DNA of 64,000 nt from Sphingobium nicotianae. GTDB taxonomy: Bacteria > Pseudomonadota > Alphaproteobacteria > Sphingomonadales > Sphingomonadaceae. The notes beneath the pieces were generated by a model. It was given only the letters and a program-made list of their open reading frames with translations, was not told the DNA's origin and ran no database searches. A program made the position numbers and the translations under genes. This document shows positions 1 through 8,018 of this stretch, in pieces; positions within the stretch are counted from its first letter, which is position 1, and each line of letters opens with the position of its first letter. Where the stretch lies: positions 62,001 to 126,000 of the forward strand of contig NZ_JAHGAW010000011.1 in NCBI RefSeq assembly GCF_018603885.1, read 5' to 3'.

Positions 1-251
1 CACTCGATCAGCCGGCGCAACGGCGCGGGCAGAGGCGGCGCATCCACCACGCCGAGCAGCGGGCGCAGGCGATTGTCGCCGACCGTCTCGACATCCGGGA
101 AGCTGCCCTCGTCCCATACCACGCCGATCATCGGCCGGGGTCCCAGCGGCGCGACGACGATCTGGCCGGGCTCGACGCTCATGCCATGGGGCACGCGATA
201 GTCGAGCGGACCAAGAGCCGCGTTGAGCAGGATGAGCCGGGCGCGGGTCAT
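1..251 (-). CDS. priA: Primosomal protein N' (PriA), N-terminal fragment
   Basis: This gene runs off the left edge; only its first 83 codons are present. The translation begins MTRARLILLNAALGPLDYRV and continues with a stretch reading EPGQIVVAPLGPRPMIGVVW. That is the form of the N-terminal 3'-DNA-end-binding domain of PriA: a 'DYRVP' strand, then 'PGQ.V..PLG'. PriA is the superfamily 2 helicase that recognises stalled forks and reloads the replisome. The helicase motifs and zinc-binding cysteines lie outside the window, so the call rests on this domain alone. The ATG at 251 is the obvious start. The next gene downstream in this direction is not visible. Confidence 0.8.
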   Translation of the reverse strand, partial: MTRARLILLNAALGPLDYRVPHGMSVEPGQIVVAPLGPRPMIGVVWDEGSFPDVETVGDNRLRPLLGVVDAPPLPAPLRRLIE

Positions 252-521
252 GGATGGAACTTAAGGTCTGTCATGCCGAGTTGGAATCCCCTGCCCGATG
301 GCGCTCGGGCGCGCGATCGAAAATGTCGCTGATCGGGATATCCGACCGATCTGTGCCAAGGCACGGAAATCCGCCGAAGGTCACGAAGGTCACGGGGTGA
401 ACTAATAAATCCCCTTGCTGCGCGGACAAAGTTCGGACGCAAAAAAATTGCGATCTTCAGGTTGAGAAAGAACGAGCGCAGCTATGCCACGGCGACCCGC
501 ATGTAGGACAGCCTCGATCGT
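252..521. other. Non-coding stretch upstream of priA
   Basis: About 270 bases lie between the priA start and the end of the next minus-strand gene. No convincing reading frame is present. I see a tandem GAAGGTCAC pair near 377-393 and a small hairpin-like segment GATCGG..CCGATC near 330-352. No clear promoter consensus could be fixed. It must contain the priA promoter and the terminator or read-through region of the DUF2490 gene. Confidence 0.4.
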
Positions 522-1178
522 TCAGAGAGTCCAGCCGATGCTCAGCAGCGGGATGTGCGCGACGCTGTCGGCCCGGCCGGGGCGCACCGCCTGCTGGCGC
601 TGATAGAGCGCGGTGAGGCTGAGCGCAGGAGTGAAGGCATGGCGGACGCCGAGCTGGGTGCGCAGCGTGTTGAAGCCGGTGACGTCGCTGGGCCGGGTGC
701 GATTGAGAGCGAAGAAAGCCTCGCCGCTCGCGATCAGCACCCAGCGCGCCCGGGCATCGAGCGGCAGGTTGAGCGCAAGGCGCTCGCGCAGGCGATAGGA
801 TGTGTCCGCCACCCCGTCGATCATCCGCTCCTCCAGCCGGGAGCGGACGGCCAGCACGCCGCGCGTCAGAATGATCGCCTGCTCGGGCCTTATCTCGCCG
901 ATGCCGCCATTGGTCGCGGCGCTGGCGCCCAGCGCGATCTCGACGCCGGGCGCGATCCGGCGCGTCAGCGTGATCCGGCCAAGATATTGATCGCCCCCGA
1001 CCCGCGCCTCGCGCAGCCGCTCGCTCAGGTCGAGACTGATACTCGTGCCGCCATCGATGCGGTGGGACAGGCTCTGCCCCAGCCACAGCTCGACATCCTC
1101 GTCATGCGCCGCCGCGCGTGTCGACACGCACAGCAGGGCCATAGCGCACAGCCGGCCCGAAGCCCCCCGCAATCCCAA
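522..1178 (-). CDS. DUF2490-family predicted outer-membrane protein
   Basis: This is a 218-residue exported protein of unknown function. After a signal peptide ending near RAAA, the mature part starts HDEDVELWLGQSLSHRI and then alternates short hydrophobic and polar stretches, as in a small beta-barrel. The 'W.GQ' opening, the repeated 'L.ERL.E' strands and the terminal strand ending in tryptophan-threonine-leucine fit DUF2490 proteins, which are thought to be outer-membrane barrels. I chose a TTG start at 1178 because GGAGG sits five bases upstream and it gives a normal signal peptide. An ATG at 1142 would leave a signal that is too short. It stands alone between priA and fsa, on the opposite strand to fsa. 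Confidence 0.6.
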   Translation of the reverse strand: MGLRGASGRLCAMALLCVSTRAAAHDEDVELWLGQSLSHRIDGGTSISLDLSERLREARVGGDQYLGRITLTRRIAPGVEIALGASAATNGGIGEIRPEQAIILTRGVLAVRSRLEERMIDGVADTSYRLRERLALNLPLDARARWVLIASGEAFFALNRTRPSDVTGFNTLRTQLGVRHAFTPALSLTALYQRQQAVRPGRADSVAHIPLLSIGWTL

Positions 1179-1316
1179 TCCCGCCTCCGGTGGTCCGGTC
1201 GTCAGACAAGGCTTGCGTCTAGGATGCGTTCCGCCACGCCGCAATGCCCTTACGCCGCGCGCGCCGCAGGTCTATAGGCGCAGGCGACACGCCCCTCGAA
1301 CCGGAGCCAGACCATC

Positions 1317-1970
1317 ATGAAATTCTTCGTCGACACCGCTGATATCGCCGAAATCCGCGAGCTGGCCGCGACCGGCCTGCTCGATGGGGTCACGACGAAT
1401 CCGAGCCTCATCCACAAATCGGGCCGCAAGTTCATGGAAGTGATCGCGGAAATCTGCTCGGTCGTGCCCGGTCCCGTCTCGGCCGAGGTCGTCGCACTCG
1501 ATCATGAGACGATGATGAAGGAAGCCGCCGTGCTGCGGAAGATCGCCGACAATGTGACGATCAAGGTGCCGCTCACCATCGACGGGCTCAAGACCTGCAA
1601 GGCGCTGAGCGAGGATGGCGCGATGGTGAATGTGACGCTGTGCTTCTCGGCCAATCAGGCTTTGCTCGCCGCCAAGGCGGGCGCAACCTTCATCTCGCCC
1701 TTCATCGGCCGGCTCGACGACAATGGCATGGACGGCACCCAGCTCATCGCCGACATCCGCCTGATCTACGACAATTATGGTTTCGAGACCGAGATCCTCG
1801 CGGCCTCGCTGCGCCACAGCATGCACGTCCTGGAATGCGCCAAGATCGGCGCGGACGTGATCACCGCGCCACCCGCCGTGATCAAATCGCTGTTCAACCA
1901 TGTGCTGACCGACAAGGGCCTAGCCGCCTTCGCCAAGGATTGGGAGGCGACGGGGCAGTCGATTTTGTAA
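1317..1970 (+). CDS. fsa: Transaldolase-like fructose-6-phosphate aldolase
   Basis: This is a small (217-residue) class I aldolase of the FSA/TalC transaldolase group. It joins or cleaves three-carbon keto units in central sugar metabolism. The N-terminus reads [13 protein letters not shown], the family hallmark, followed by GVTTNPSL. The Schiff-base lysine is expected at K83 in VTIKVPLT, and SPFIGRLDD marks a later barrel strand. The length matches the short FSA/TalC class rather than the 320-residue classical transaldolase. Which reaction dominates cannot be told from sequence, because many of these proteins act as true transaldolases in vivo. It is transcribed alone and followed by a palindromic repeat that separates it from a convergent gene. 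Confidence 0.92.
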   Translation: MKFFVDTADIAEIRELAATGLLDGVTTNPSLIHKSGRKFMEVIAEICSVVPGPVSAEVVALDHETMMKEAAVLRKIADNVTIKVPLTIDGLKTCKALSEDGAMVNVTLCFSANQALLAAKAGATFISPFIGRLDDNGMDGTQLIADIRLIYDNYGFETEILAASLRHSMHVLECAKIGADVITAPPAVIKSLFNHVLTDKGLAAFAKDWEATGQSIL

Positions 1971-1987
1971 AGGGCCAAATCCCTGCC

Positions 1988-2105
1988 CTCCGTTCGGTTC
2001 GAGCGGAGGTTCGAGCCTGTCGAGAACCGAAGTCGAGAAGGAGCGGTGCGCTGCGTTCTCGACACCCGTCTCGACAAGCTCGACGGCCGCTCGAACCGAA
2101 CGGAG
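1988..2105. repeat. 118-bp palindromic intergenic repeat, copy 1
   Basis: The ends form a perfect 19-bp inverted repeat (CTCCGTTCGGTTCGAGCGG at 1988-2006 against its complement at 2087-2105), with further internal pairing of GTCGAGA and TCTCGAC. A second copy of the same length lies at 24829-24946 and a diverged one near 39395-39506. It sits between the 3' ends of two convergent genes, so it could form a large bidirectional hairpin at the transcript ends. Repeats of this type are common in sphingomonad genomes. Confidence 0.85.
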
Positions 2106-2126
2106 ATGTGACGGGAGGCCTGATCT

Positions 2127-3287
2127 CTACTTCGCGAAGCCCCGGGGCGCCGCGTCCACGACGCTGGTCGTACCGGCGCCGATCTCCGACACTTCCAGTG
2201 CCCGCTCGGCAATCCCTGAGCGATTGAAGCGGAAGGCGCCGTCAATGCCAGCAAAACCTTCGGCATCGCCGAGGCGCGCGACCGGGAAGACGGCGCCTGG
2301 CTTCCAGTCGCTGGCGATGCGCACGGTGAGCAGCACCGCGTCGTAGCCGAGCGAGGCGAGGCGATAGGGCGAGGCGCCATAGGAGGTACGATATTTGTTC
2401 GCCAGGGTGCGGTAGAGACCGTCCGACACGCTGGCATACCAGGCGCCGCGCAACGCCGCGCTGGCGGTGAGGCCGGTCTCGGTGTTCCACAATTCCGTGC
2501 CGAGGATGCGCATGTCCGCACCGCCGGCGGCACGGGCGAGCGGCGCGGCCTGGAGCGCGATGCGGCCAACATCGGCGATCAGCAGCGCGTCGTAGCTCGA
2601 GCTCGCGCCGAGCCGCTTGACCGCTGCCTGCACCGACGCGGGCGAGCGATCGAACGTCTCCATCGCCACGACCGTGCCGCCGACGGCCTTGACCTTGCTG
2701 AGGAACGCACTGCCCGCGCGCTCGCCATAGACACCCTTGGGCACCAGCGCCGCGAAATTGCTGAGCCCGCGCGCCCTGGCGAAGCCGATGACGCGCTCGA
2801 CCGACTGCTCGGGGCTGTAGCCGAGGAGATAGACGCCGTTGCCGGCGACGCTCTCGTCATTGGAATAGCTGATGATCGGGACGCCGGCGGCGCGCGCGAG
2901 CGGCGCGACGGTGCGCACTTCATCGGCGGTGAGCGGGCCGAGGATGAGCTTGGCGCCCTCGGCGATGGCCTGGCGCGCCGCGACGGCGGCGCCCTTGCCG
3001 GTGTCATAGGTGGTGACACGCAGCCGCTCGGTCTTGGTGTCGAGCAGCGCCATCGTCGTGGCATTGGCGATCGATCGGCCGACGCCGGCATTGGGACCCG
3101 TCATCGGCACCAGCAGCGCCACGCGGTGGCGCTCGGTATCGGTCGGCAGGCCCTGGACGACGTCCGGCTGCTGGGTGGCGGGCGGCGGCGGCGGCGGGCC
3201 CTGCGTGCGCGGCACGACCTGCGAACAGGCCGCGAGCACCAGCGCGCCGAGCAGCGCGAGACCGTGCCGCAACCGGCATGACGCCAT
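2127..3287 (-). CDS. LpoA-like lipoprotein, penicillin-binding protein activator
   Basis: This is a predicted outer-membrane lipoprotein of about 386 residues with a periplasmic-binding-protein fold (Peripla_BP_6 / LppC type). From the ATG at 3287 the protein starts MASCRLRHGLALLGALVLAA followed by the lipobox cysteine, then a proline-rich linker of six prolines. The binding fold follows (VALLVPMTGPNAGVG, LILGPLTADEV, ISYSNDES). LpoA-type proteins stimulate class A penicillin-binding proteins. Neighbourhood supports this: rsmI, yraN and gshB follow divergently, as in many proteobacteria. An in-frame ATG at 3338 with a GGGAG Shine-Dalgarno sequence is an alternative start, but it would place 17 extra residues before the signal and overlap rsmI. 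Confidence 0.75.
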   Translation of the reverse strand: MASCRLRHGLALLGALVLAACSQVVPRTQGPPPPPPATQQPDVVQGLPTDTERHRVALLVPMTGPNAGVGRSIANATTMALLDTKTERLRVTTYDTGKGAAVAARQAIAEGAKLILGPLTADEVRTVAPLARAAGVPIISYSNDESVAGNGVYLLGYSPEQSVERVIGFARARGLSNFAALVPKGVYGERAGSAFLSKVKAVGGTVVAMETFDRSPASVQAAVKRLGASSSYDALLIADVGRIALQAAPLARAAGGADMRILGTELWNTETGLTASAALRGAWYASVSDGLYRTLANKYRTSYGASPYRLASLGYDAVLLTVRIASDWKPGAVFPVARLGDAEGFAGIDGAFRFNRSGIAERALEVSEIGAGTTSVVDAAPRGFAK

Positions 3288-3336
3288 GCGCAACCCTACT
3301 TGCCCCGCAAGGCGTCTGTCTGTCATGGCAGTGTTC

Positions 3337-4176
3337 ATGTCCGCTCCCTTTGCGCCCGGCCTATATATCGTTGCGGGACCGATCGGCAACTTGTCCGATC
3401 TCTCGCCACGAGCTGCCGAAATTTTGCGACAGGCCGATGTCGTCGCGGTGGAGGATACGCGCGTGAGCGCCAAATTGTTGCGCCATGCCGGCTCCGACCG
3501 GCCGATGGTGCCTTATCACGACCATAGCGATGACCGGGTGCGCGCGCGGCTGATCGAGCGGATGGCGAGCGAGGTGGTCGCGCTGCTCTCCGACGCCGGC
3601 ACGCCGCTCATCTCCGACCCCGGCTACAAGCTGGTGCGCGACGCGCGCGGGGCCGGGCGGGCCGTCACCACCATCCCTGGGCCCTGCGCGGCGATCGCCG
3701 CCGTGACGCTCTCCGGCCTGCCGAGCGACCGCTTCCTGTTCATGGGCTTCCTGCCGCCCAAGACCAAGGCGCGCGGCGATGCGCTGGCGGAGGTGGCGGG
3801 ACTGCGCGCCAGCCTGATCTTCTACGAGAGCGGCCCGCGCTGCGCCGCCTCGCTCGCCGACATGGCGGCGGCGCTCGGCGACCGGCCCGCCGCCCTCTGC
3901 CGCGAGATCAGCAAGGCCTATGAGGAGACCTTGACCGGCAGCTTGTCGGAGCTCAGCGCCGCCTGTGCCGCGAAGGAGCCGCGCGGCGAGATCGTCATCG
4001 TGGTCGGGCCGCCGGGCGAGAAGCCACCGGCCGATGAGGATGACGTCGAGGCGGCACTGGCCGAGGCGCTGACCCGCCTCTCCGCCTCACAGGCGGCGAG
4101 CGAGGTGGCGCGGACATTGGGTGCAGATCGTAAGGCGCTCTACGCGCGCGCGCTGGACCTCAAGGGCAAGGCGTGA
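3337..4176 (+). CDS. rsmI: 16S rRNA (cytidine-1402 2'-O)-methyltransferase RsmI
   Basis: This is a tetrapyrrole-methylase-fold enzyme of 279 residues that methylates the 2'-O of C1402 in the decoding centre of 16S rRNA. Family motifs are clear: LYIVAGPIGNLSDLSPRA at the N-terminus, VVAVEDTR, LLSDAGTPLISDPG and PGPCAAIAA, then FLPPK and YESGPR. The start is either ATG 3337 or ATG 3325, four codons upstream; neither has a strong Shine-Dalgarno sequence. I prefer 3337 because the family begins close to 'LYIVATPIGN'. Its stop overlaps the GTG of the next gene, so rsmI and yraN are translationally coupled. Confidence 0.93.
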   Translation: MSAPFAPGLYIVAGPIGNLSDLSPRAAEILRQADVVAVEDTRVSAKLLRHAGSDRPMVPYHDHSDDRVRARLIERMASEVVALLSDAGTPLISDPGYKLVRDARGAGRAVTTIPGPCAAIAAVTLSGLPSDRFLFMGFLPPKTKARGDALAEVAGLRASLIFYESGPRCAASLADMAAALGDRPAALCREISKAYEETLTGSLSELSAACAAKEPRGEIVIVVGPPGEKPPADEDDVEAALAEALTRLSASQAASEVARTLGADRKALYARALDLKGKA

Positions 4177-4535
4177 AGACCCCGGCGCGGCTCGCGGCGG
4201 AGAAGCGCGGCCGGCAGGGCGAGCGGATCGCGGGCTGGTGGCTGCGCCTCAAGGGCTGGTCGATCCTTGCGAGGCGGGTGCGCACGCCGCGCGGCGAGGT
4301 CGATCTGGTCGCACGGCGCGGGGCGATGGTGGCGTTCATCGAAGTGAAGGCGCGGAGCACCGGGCAGGCCCTGGACGACGCGATCGACGAGCGCCGTCTT
4401 GCTCGCGTGGCGGCGGCGGCAGAAGTTCTTGCCCCCAATTATCTGAAGGCGGGCGATGACATGCGCATCGACGTGATGCTCCTTGCGCCGGGGCGTCCGC
4501 CTCGCCATCTGGAGAATGTCTGGCACGGGGGCTGA
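4173..4535 (+). CDS. YraN/UPF0102 family nuclease-fold protein
   Basis: This is a 120-residue protein of the YraN (UPF0102) family, which has a restriction-endonuclease-like fold related to Holliday-junction resolvases. Its biochemical role is not settled. The family pattern is present: G..GE..A..WL...G, then RRVRTPRGEVDLVAR and FIEVKAR. The last two correspond to the E-x-D ... E-x-K core of this nuclease fold. The gene starts with GTG inside the rsmI stop (GTGA overlap), and gshB follows after a short gap. The rsmI-yraN-gshB order is widely conserved in alphaproteobacteria. Confidence 0.88.
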   Translation: MKTPARLAAEKRGRQGERIAGWWLRLKGWSILARRVRTPRGEVDLVARRGAMVAFIEVKARSTGQALDDAIDERRLARVAAAAEVLAPNYLKAGDDMRIDVMLLAPGRPPRHLENVWHGG

Positions 4536-4562
4536 TTCCCGGCAGAGGGAGGAATGCCGCGC

Positions 4563-5528
4563 ATGTCGCTCAGAGTCGCCTTGCAGATGGACCCGATGGA
4601 ATCGCTCAAGATCGCGGGCGATTCGACCTTTCACATCATGCTCGCGGCGCAGGCGCGTGGGCACAGGCTCTACCATTATCGCCCCGATCACATGACCTGG
4701 CGCGGCGAGCGGCTCTATGCGGAGGCGCGCGAGGTGGTGAACCTGCAGCGCGTGGTCGGCGACCATTTCACCTTCGGCGAGACGGTGAAGCTCGATCTCG
4801 GCAAGGACATCGACGTCGTCTGGATGCGGCAGGACCCGCCCTTCGACCTCAATTACATCACCGCGACGCATCTGCTCGAGCGGATCACGGACGAGACGCT
4901 GGTGGTCAACGATCCCGCCTCGGTGCGCAATGCGCCGGAGAAGCTGTTCGTGCTCGATTACGCGCGCTTCATGCCGCCCACGATGATCACGCGCAGCCTG
5001 GACGAGACGCGCGCCTTCCTGGCCGAGCATAAAGAGATCGTGGTCAAGCCGATCTACGGCAATGCCGGATCGGCCGTGTTCCGCATCGGCGCGGACGGGG
5101 CCAATCTTGCGGCGCTCGTCGAGTTGTTCGGCGAGATGTGGGTCGAGAGCTTCATGGTCCAGGCCTTCCTCAAGGACGTCAGCCAGGGCGACAAGCGCAT
5201 CGTGCTGGTGGATGGCGAGGTGGCCGGCGCAATCAACCGCATCCCCGGCAAGGGCGAGATCCGCTCCAACCTCGCCGCCGGCGGCACCGCCGCCAAGACG
5301 GAGCTGACACCGGACGAGCTGGAGATCTGCGCCGCGCTCGGCCCGGAACTCAAGAAGCGCGGGCTGCTCTTCGTCGGCATCGACGTGATCGGCGGCAAGT
5401 GGCTGACCGAGATCAACGTGACCTCGCCGACCGGCATCGTCGCGATCGACGCCTTCAACGGCACCGACACCGGCGGGCTGATCTGGGACGCCGTCGAGCG
5501 CAAGCTGGCGGAGCGCGCGGCGGGGTGA
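4563..5528 (+). CDS. gshB: Glutathione synthase
   Basis: This ATP-grasp ligase of 321 residues adds glycine to gamma-glutamylcysteine, the last step of glutathione synthesis. It begins MSLRVALQMDPMESLKI, the typical GshB opening. Later stretches include VWMRQDPPFDLNYITATHLLE, KPIYGNAGSAVFRI, RIVLVDGEVAGAINRIP, RSNLAAGG and LTEINVTSPTG. These cover substrate-, ATP- and magnesium-binding segments of the fold. I chose ATG 4563 over ATG 4554 because the AGGGAGGA motif lies nine bases before 4563 but directly abuts 4554. It is the third gene of the rsmI run. Confidence 0.95.
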   Translation: MSLRVALQMDPMESLKIAGDSTFHIMLAAQARGHRLYHYRPDHMTWRGERLYAEAREVVNLQRVVGDHFTFGETVKLDLGKDIDVVWMRQDPPFDLNYITATHLLERITDETLVVNDPASVRNAPEKLFVLDYARFMPPTMITRSLDETRAFLAEHKEIVVKPIYGNAGSAVFRIGADGANLAALVELFGEMWVESFMVQAFLKDVSQGDKRIVLVDGEVAGAINRIPGKGEIRSNLAAGGTAAKTELTPDELEICAALGPELKKRGLLFVGIDVIGGKWLTEINVTSPTGIVAIDAFNGTDTGGLIWDAVERKLAERAAG

Positions 5529-5582
5529 GCGGCGGAATTTCCTCCGATCTGATGTCTGTCGTGGGCTGAGGATGCTCTGGCC

Positions 5583-6188
5583 GTGACGGACTGGGTCGTC
5601 GAGTTGATCGATGCGGGCGGCTATTGGGGCATCGCCTTGCTCATGGTGCTGGAAAATGTCTTCCCGCCTCTGCCTTCCGAGCTGATCATGGGCATTGGCG
5701 GCATTCGCGTCGGCCAGGGGCGGATGGAGATGATCCCGCTGCTGGTCGCCGGAACGATCGGCACCACGATCGGCAATTTCTTCTGGTATCTGATCGGCCT
5801 GAAGCTCGGCTTCGAGCGGCTGAAACCGCTGATCGACCGCCACGGCCGCTGGCTGACGATGCGCTGGCGCAACGTCGAGTGGCTCGATCGCTGCTTCGAG
5901 CGGCACGGCGACAAGATCGTCTTCCTGTTCCGCTTCATGCCGGCCTTCCGCACGATCGTCTCGCTGCCGGCCGGCCTGTTCCGCATGGGCTATATCCGCT
6001 TCACGCTCTGGACGATGGGCGGCGCGCTGATCTGGAACATCCTCCTCGTCGCCGGCGGCTATTATCTCGGCGCCCGGTTCGAGCGGATCGACGACTGGCT
6101 CGGGCCGATCACCAATGTTTGCATCGCGGCGATCGCGGTCGGCTATGTCTGGCGGCTGGTGCGGTGGAAGGACGAGAGTGCGGGGTAA
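5583..6188 (+). CDS. DedA/VTT-family membrane protein
   Basis: This is a 201-residue integral membrane protein of the DedA family, whose members have been linked to undecaprenyl-phosphate and other lipid recycling, to envelope stress and to proton-motive force. The sequence shows the family signatures ENVFPPLPSELIMGIGG near residues 24-40, GTTIGNFFWYLIG, and the FLFRFMPAFRTIVSLPAGL stretch with the conserved arginines. The start is GTG at 5583; the nearby ATG at 5572 is out of frame. It follows gshB by about 55 bases and may share its transcript. The exact substrate cannot be inferred. Confidence 0.9.
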   Translation: MTDWVVELIDAGGYWGIALLMVLENVFPPLPSELIMGIGGIRVGQGRMEMIPLLVAGTIGTTIGNFFWYLIGLKLGFERLKPLIDRHGRWLTMRWRNVEWLDRCFERHGDKIVFLFRFMPAFRTIVSLPAGLFRMGYIRFTLWTMGGALIWNILLVAGGYYLGARFERIDDWLGPITNVCIAAIAVGYVWRLVRWKDESAG

Positions 6189-6198
6189 GGCCGTCCTT

Positions 6199-6314
6199 TT
6201 GCCCCTCTCCTATAGGGGAGGGGTTGGGGTGGGGCTCGACACGTCATACCTGCGCGAAGCGAGCGATGCTGCGCATCGCCACCCACCCCTTCCCCCTCCC
6301 TTGAAAGGGAGGGG
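6199..6314. repeat. Two-hairpin intergenic element, possible bidirectional terminator
   Basis: Two purine/pyrimidine-rich hairpins bracket this stretch between convergent genes. The first is CCCCTCTCC-TATA-GGGGAGGGG (about 6201-6222, one G-T wobble). The second is a perfect ten-pair stem, CCCCTCCCTT-GA-AAGGGAGGGG (6293-6314). The interval contains CACCCACCCCTTCCCC. Such elements are scattered in sphingomonad genomes. Position and structure suggest transcription termination or transcript-end protection for the DedA and xerC genes. Confidence 0.6.
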
Positions 6315-6329
6315 CTTATTGGTTGTTAC

Positions 6330-7226
6330 TCAACCCTCGGCCCTCGGATGCGCATTGCGATAGATGTCCAGCAGATGGGCGGCATCGACCTTGGTGTAGA
6401 TCTGCGTTGAGCTGAGCGAGGCATGCCCCAGCAGCTCCTGCAGCGAGCGCAGGTCGGCGCCGCGGCCGAGGAGGTGCGTGGCGAAGCTGTGGCGCAGGGC
6501 GTGGGGCGTGGTGCGCTCGTGGAGGCCGAGGCGGCCGCGCGCTCCCTGCACCGCGCGGCGGATGATGGCCGGGGACAAGTCACCGCCGCGCGCGCCGCGG
6601 AACAGGGGAGCGTCCCGCAAGGGAGGGTAAGGACATTCCGCGAGATAGGCGTCGATCGCCTCGCGCACCTGCGGCAGCAGCGGCACGAGGCGGGTCTTGC
6701 CGCGCTTGCCGAGTACACGGATCGTCTCGCCGAGCGGCAGCACCTCGCCGGTCAGGCCGAGCGCCTCGCTGATACGCAGGCCCGCGCCGTAGAGAAGGAG
6801 CAGCACGGCCCAATCGCGCGCGCCGATCCAGCTTTCGCGCGCGGTCTCGGCAATGTCCTGCGCCAGCGCGACGGCTTCGTCCGGGCTGATCGGGCGCGGC
6901 ACGCCTGGCTTGACGCGAGGGCCGCGCATCACCGGGATCGTGCTGCCCTCGCCGCCGACGAAGCGCAGGAAGCCGCGCAGGGCGGAGAGCTCGCGCGAGG
7001 CCGAGCTGTTGCCGATGCCCTCGACGCGGCGCGAAGCAAGATAGGCGCGCAGATCGCTGGTCGCCAGTTTCATGATCGCGGCCGCATCCGGAGCACGGCC
7101 GTCCATCTCCTCCATCCAGGCAAGCAGGCGCTCGGCGGTGGCGACATAAGCGCGCACCGTATGGATGGAGCGGCGGCGGCCCTGCGCGAGATGGGCGCGC
7201 CAGCGCTCGATCAGGGGCGTGCTCAT
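6330..7226 (-). CDS. xerC: Tyrosine recombinase XerC
   Basis: This is a 298-residue tyrosine recombinase that, with XerD, resolves chromosome dimers at dif. Both domains are present: an N-terminal SAM-like core-binding domain (about residues 5-95) and a C-terminal catalytic domain. The catalytic set is visible: R151 in GLRISEA, lysines in GKRGKTRL near 174-177, H242 and R245 in HALRHSFATHLL, H268 in LLGHASLSS and the nucleophile Y277 in QIYTKV. The ATG at 7226 overlaps the stop of the upstream Nudix gene (ATGA), so the pair is coupled. The length and the lack of an adjacent integration site argue for a housekeeping recombinase, not a mobile-element integrase. Confidence 0.93.
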   Translation of the reverse strand: MSTPLIERWRAHLAQGRRRSIHTVRAYVATAERLLAWMEEMDGRAPDAAAIMKLATSDLRAYLASRRVEGIGNSSASRELSALRGFLRFVGGEGSTIPVMRGPRVKPGVPRPISPDEAVALAQDIAETARESWIGARDWAVLLLLYGAGLRISEALGLTGEVLPLGETIRVLGKRGKTRLVPLLPQVREAIDAYLAECPYPPLRDAPLFRGARGGDLSPAIIRRAVQGARGRLGLHERTTPHALRHSFATHLLGRGADLRSLQELLGHASLSSTQIYTKVDAAHLLDIYRNAHPRAEG

Positions 7227-7675
7227 GGCTGCGGGACGGCCGGAAGATCGCGCCAGATATCCAGCAGATCGACGGGGAAATAGGTTTCGGCCTGTTCCGC
7301 CAGCTCCTGCGGCGTCCACCAGCGATGCGACTGCATGATGCGCTTCTCAAGATCGGTGTGGTTGCCCGTGTCGATGTCCGGCGCGTCGACGGCCACCACA
7401 AAAAAGCGCTCCTCGGCGTCGACCTCGACGCCGTCGAACATTTTGAAGGTCACCTGTCGGATTGCGACGCAGGGACCTGGTTCGACGTCCAGGCCAGTCT
7501 CCTCAAGCAATTCGCGCCGTGCCGCCTCTTCGAATGTCTCGCCACGTTCGACGCCGCCGCCCGGCGTTGCCCAGAACGGCGGGCGATCATCCGGGGTGAA
7601 GCGGAACAGCAACAGGCGCCCCGCCGGATCCGCGACCAGCAGTCGCGCCGCCGGACGCTTGGCGCGCAGGGCCAT
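7223..7675 (-). CDS. Nudix hydrolase
   Basis: This 150-residue enzyme belongs to the Nudix superfamily, which hydrolyses nucleoside diphosphates linked to another group. The full Nudix box G-x5-E-x7-REUxEExGU is present at residues 40-62, ending RELLEETGL, preceded by a substrate-strand segment FWATPGG. The substrate cannot be inferred. Candidates range from oxidised dNTPs to sugar nucleotides. The C-terminal part (RWWTPQEL) is usual for the family. It precedes xerC with a four-base overlap and follows bolA closely on the same strand, so the three may be one transcript. Confidence 0.88.
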   Translation of the reverse strand: MALRAKRPAARLLVADPAGRLLLFRFTPDDRPPFWATPGGGVERGETFEEAARRELLEETGLDVEPGPCVAIRQVTFKMFDGVEVDAEERFFVVAVDAPDIDTGNHTDLEKRIMQSHRWWTPQELAEQAETYFPVDLLDIWRDLPAVPQP

Positions 7676-7682
7676 CAGTCGC

Positions 7683-7967
7683 TCACTCGCCCGGCGCCCG
7701 CGCCTTTATCGCCAGCGCATGGACTTTCTCGCGCATCATGTTGCCGAGCGCGGCATTGACCATGCGCTGCCGGGCCACACGCGACTGTCCCGCGAAGGCC
7801 GCCGCGACGATGTCCACCGTGAAATGACTCTCACCGCTGCCGTCGTCGCCCATGTGGCCGCGATGCTGAGCGCTGTCATTGATCACGGCGAGCCGCTCCG
7901 GCGACAGGGCGGATTCGAGCCTCTCGGCAATTTCACGCCCAACCGGGCCTAGCGAAGGATCAACCAT
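7683..7967 (-). CDS. BolA-family protein
   Basis: This is a 94-residue BolA-family protein. BolA proteins partner with monothiol glutaredoxins in iron sensing and Fe-S trafficking, and some bind DNA. The fold is recognisable from REIAERLESALSPERLAVINDS, then the HRGH segment, ESHFTVDIVAAAF and the helix SRVARQRMVNAALGNMM. The conserved histidine near the C-terminal end (EKVHALAIKA) is the usual cluster ligand of the family. I chose the ATG at 7967, since MVDPSLGPVG resembles family starts; the frame is open 16 codons further. The adjacent divergent J-domain gene is a frequent alphaproteobacterial neighbour. Confidence 0.88.
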   Translation of the reverse strand: MVDPSLGPVGREIAERLESALSPERLAVINDSAQHRGHMGDDGSGESHFTVDIVAAAFAGQSRVARQRMVNAALGNMMREKVHALAIKARAPGE

Positions 7968-8018
7968 TTGCCATATATAGAGACTTTGCTCCGCGCAGCC
8001 AGAAGGGATCGACACGCT

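Noticed and set aside
4140..5906. A 588-codon minus-strand frame
   Set aside because: It is the shadow of yraN, gshB and the DedA gene; composition is that of an antisense frame in high-GC DNA.
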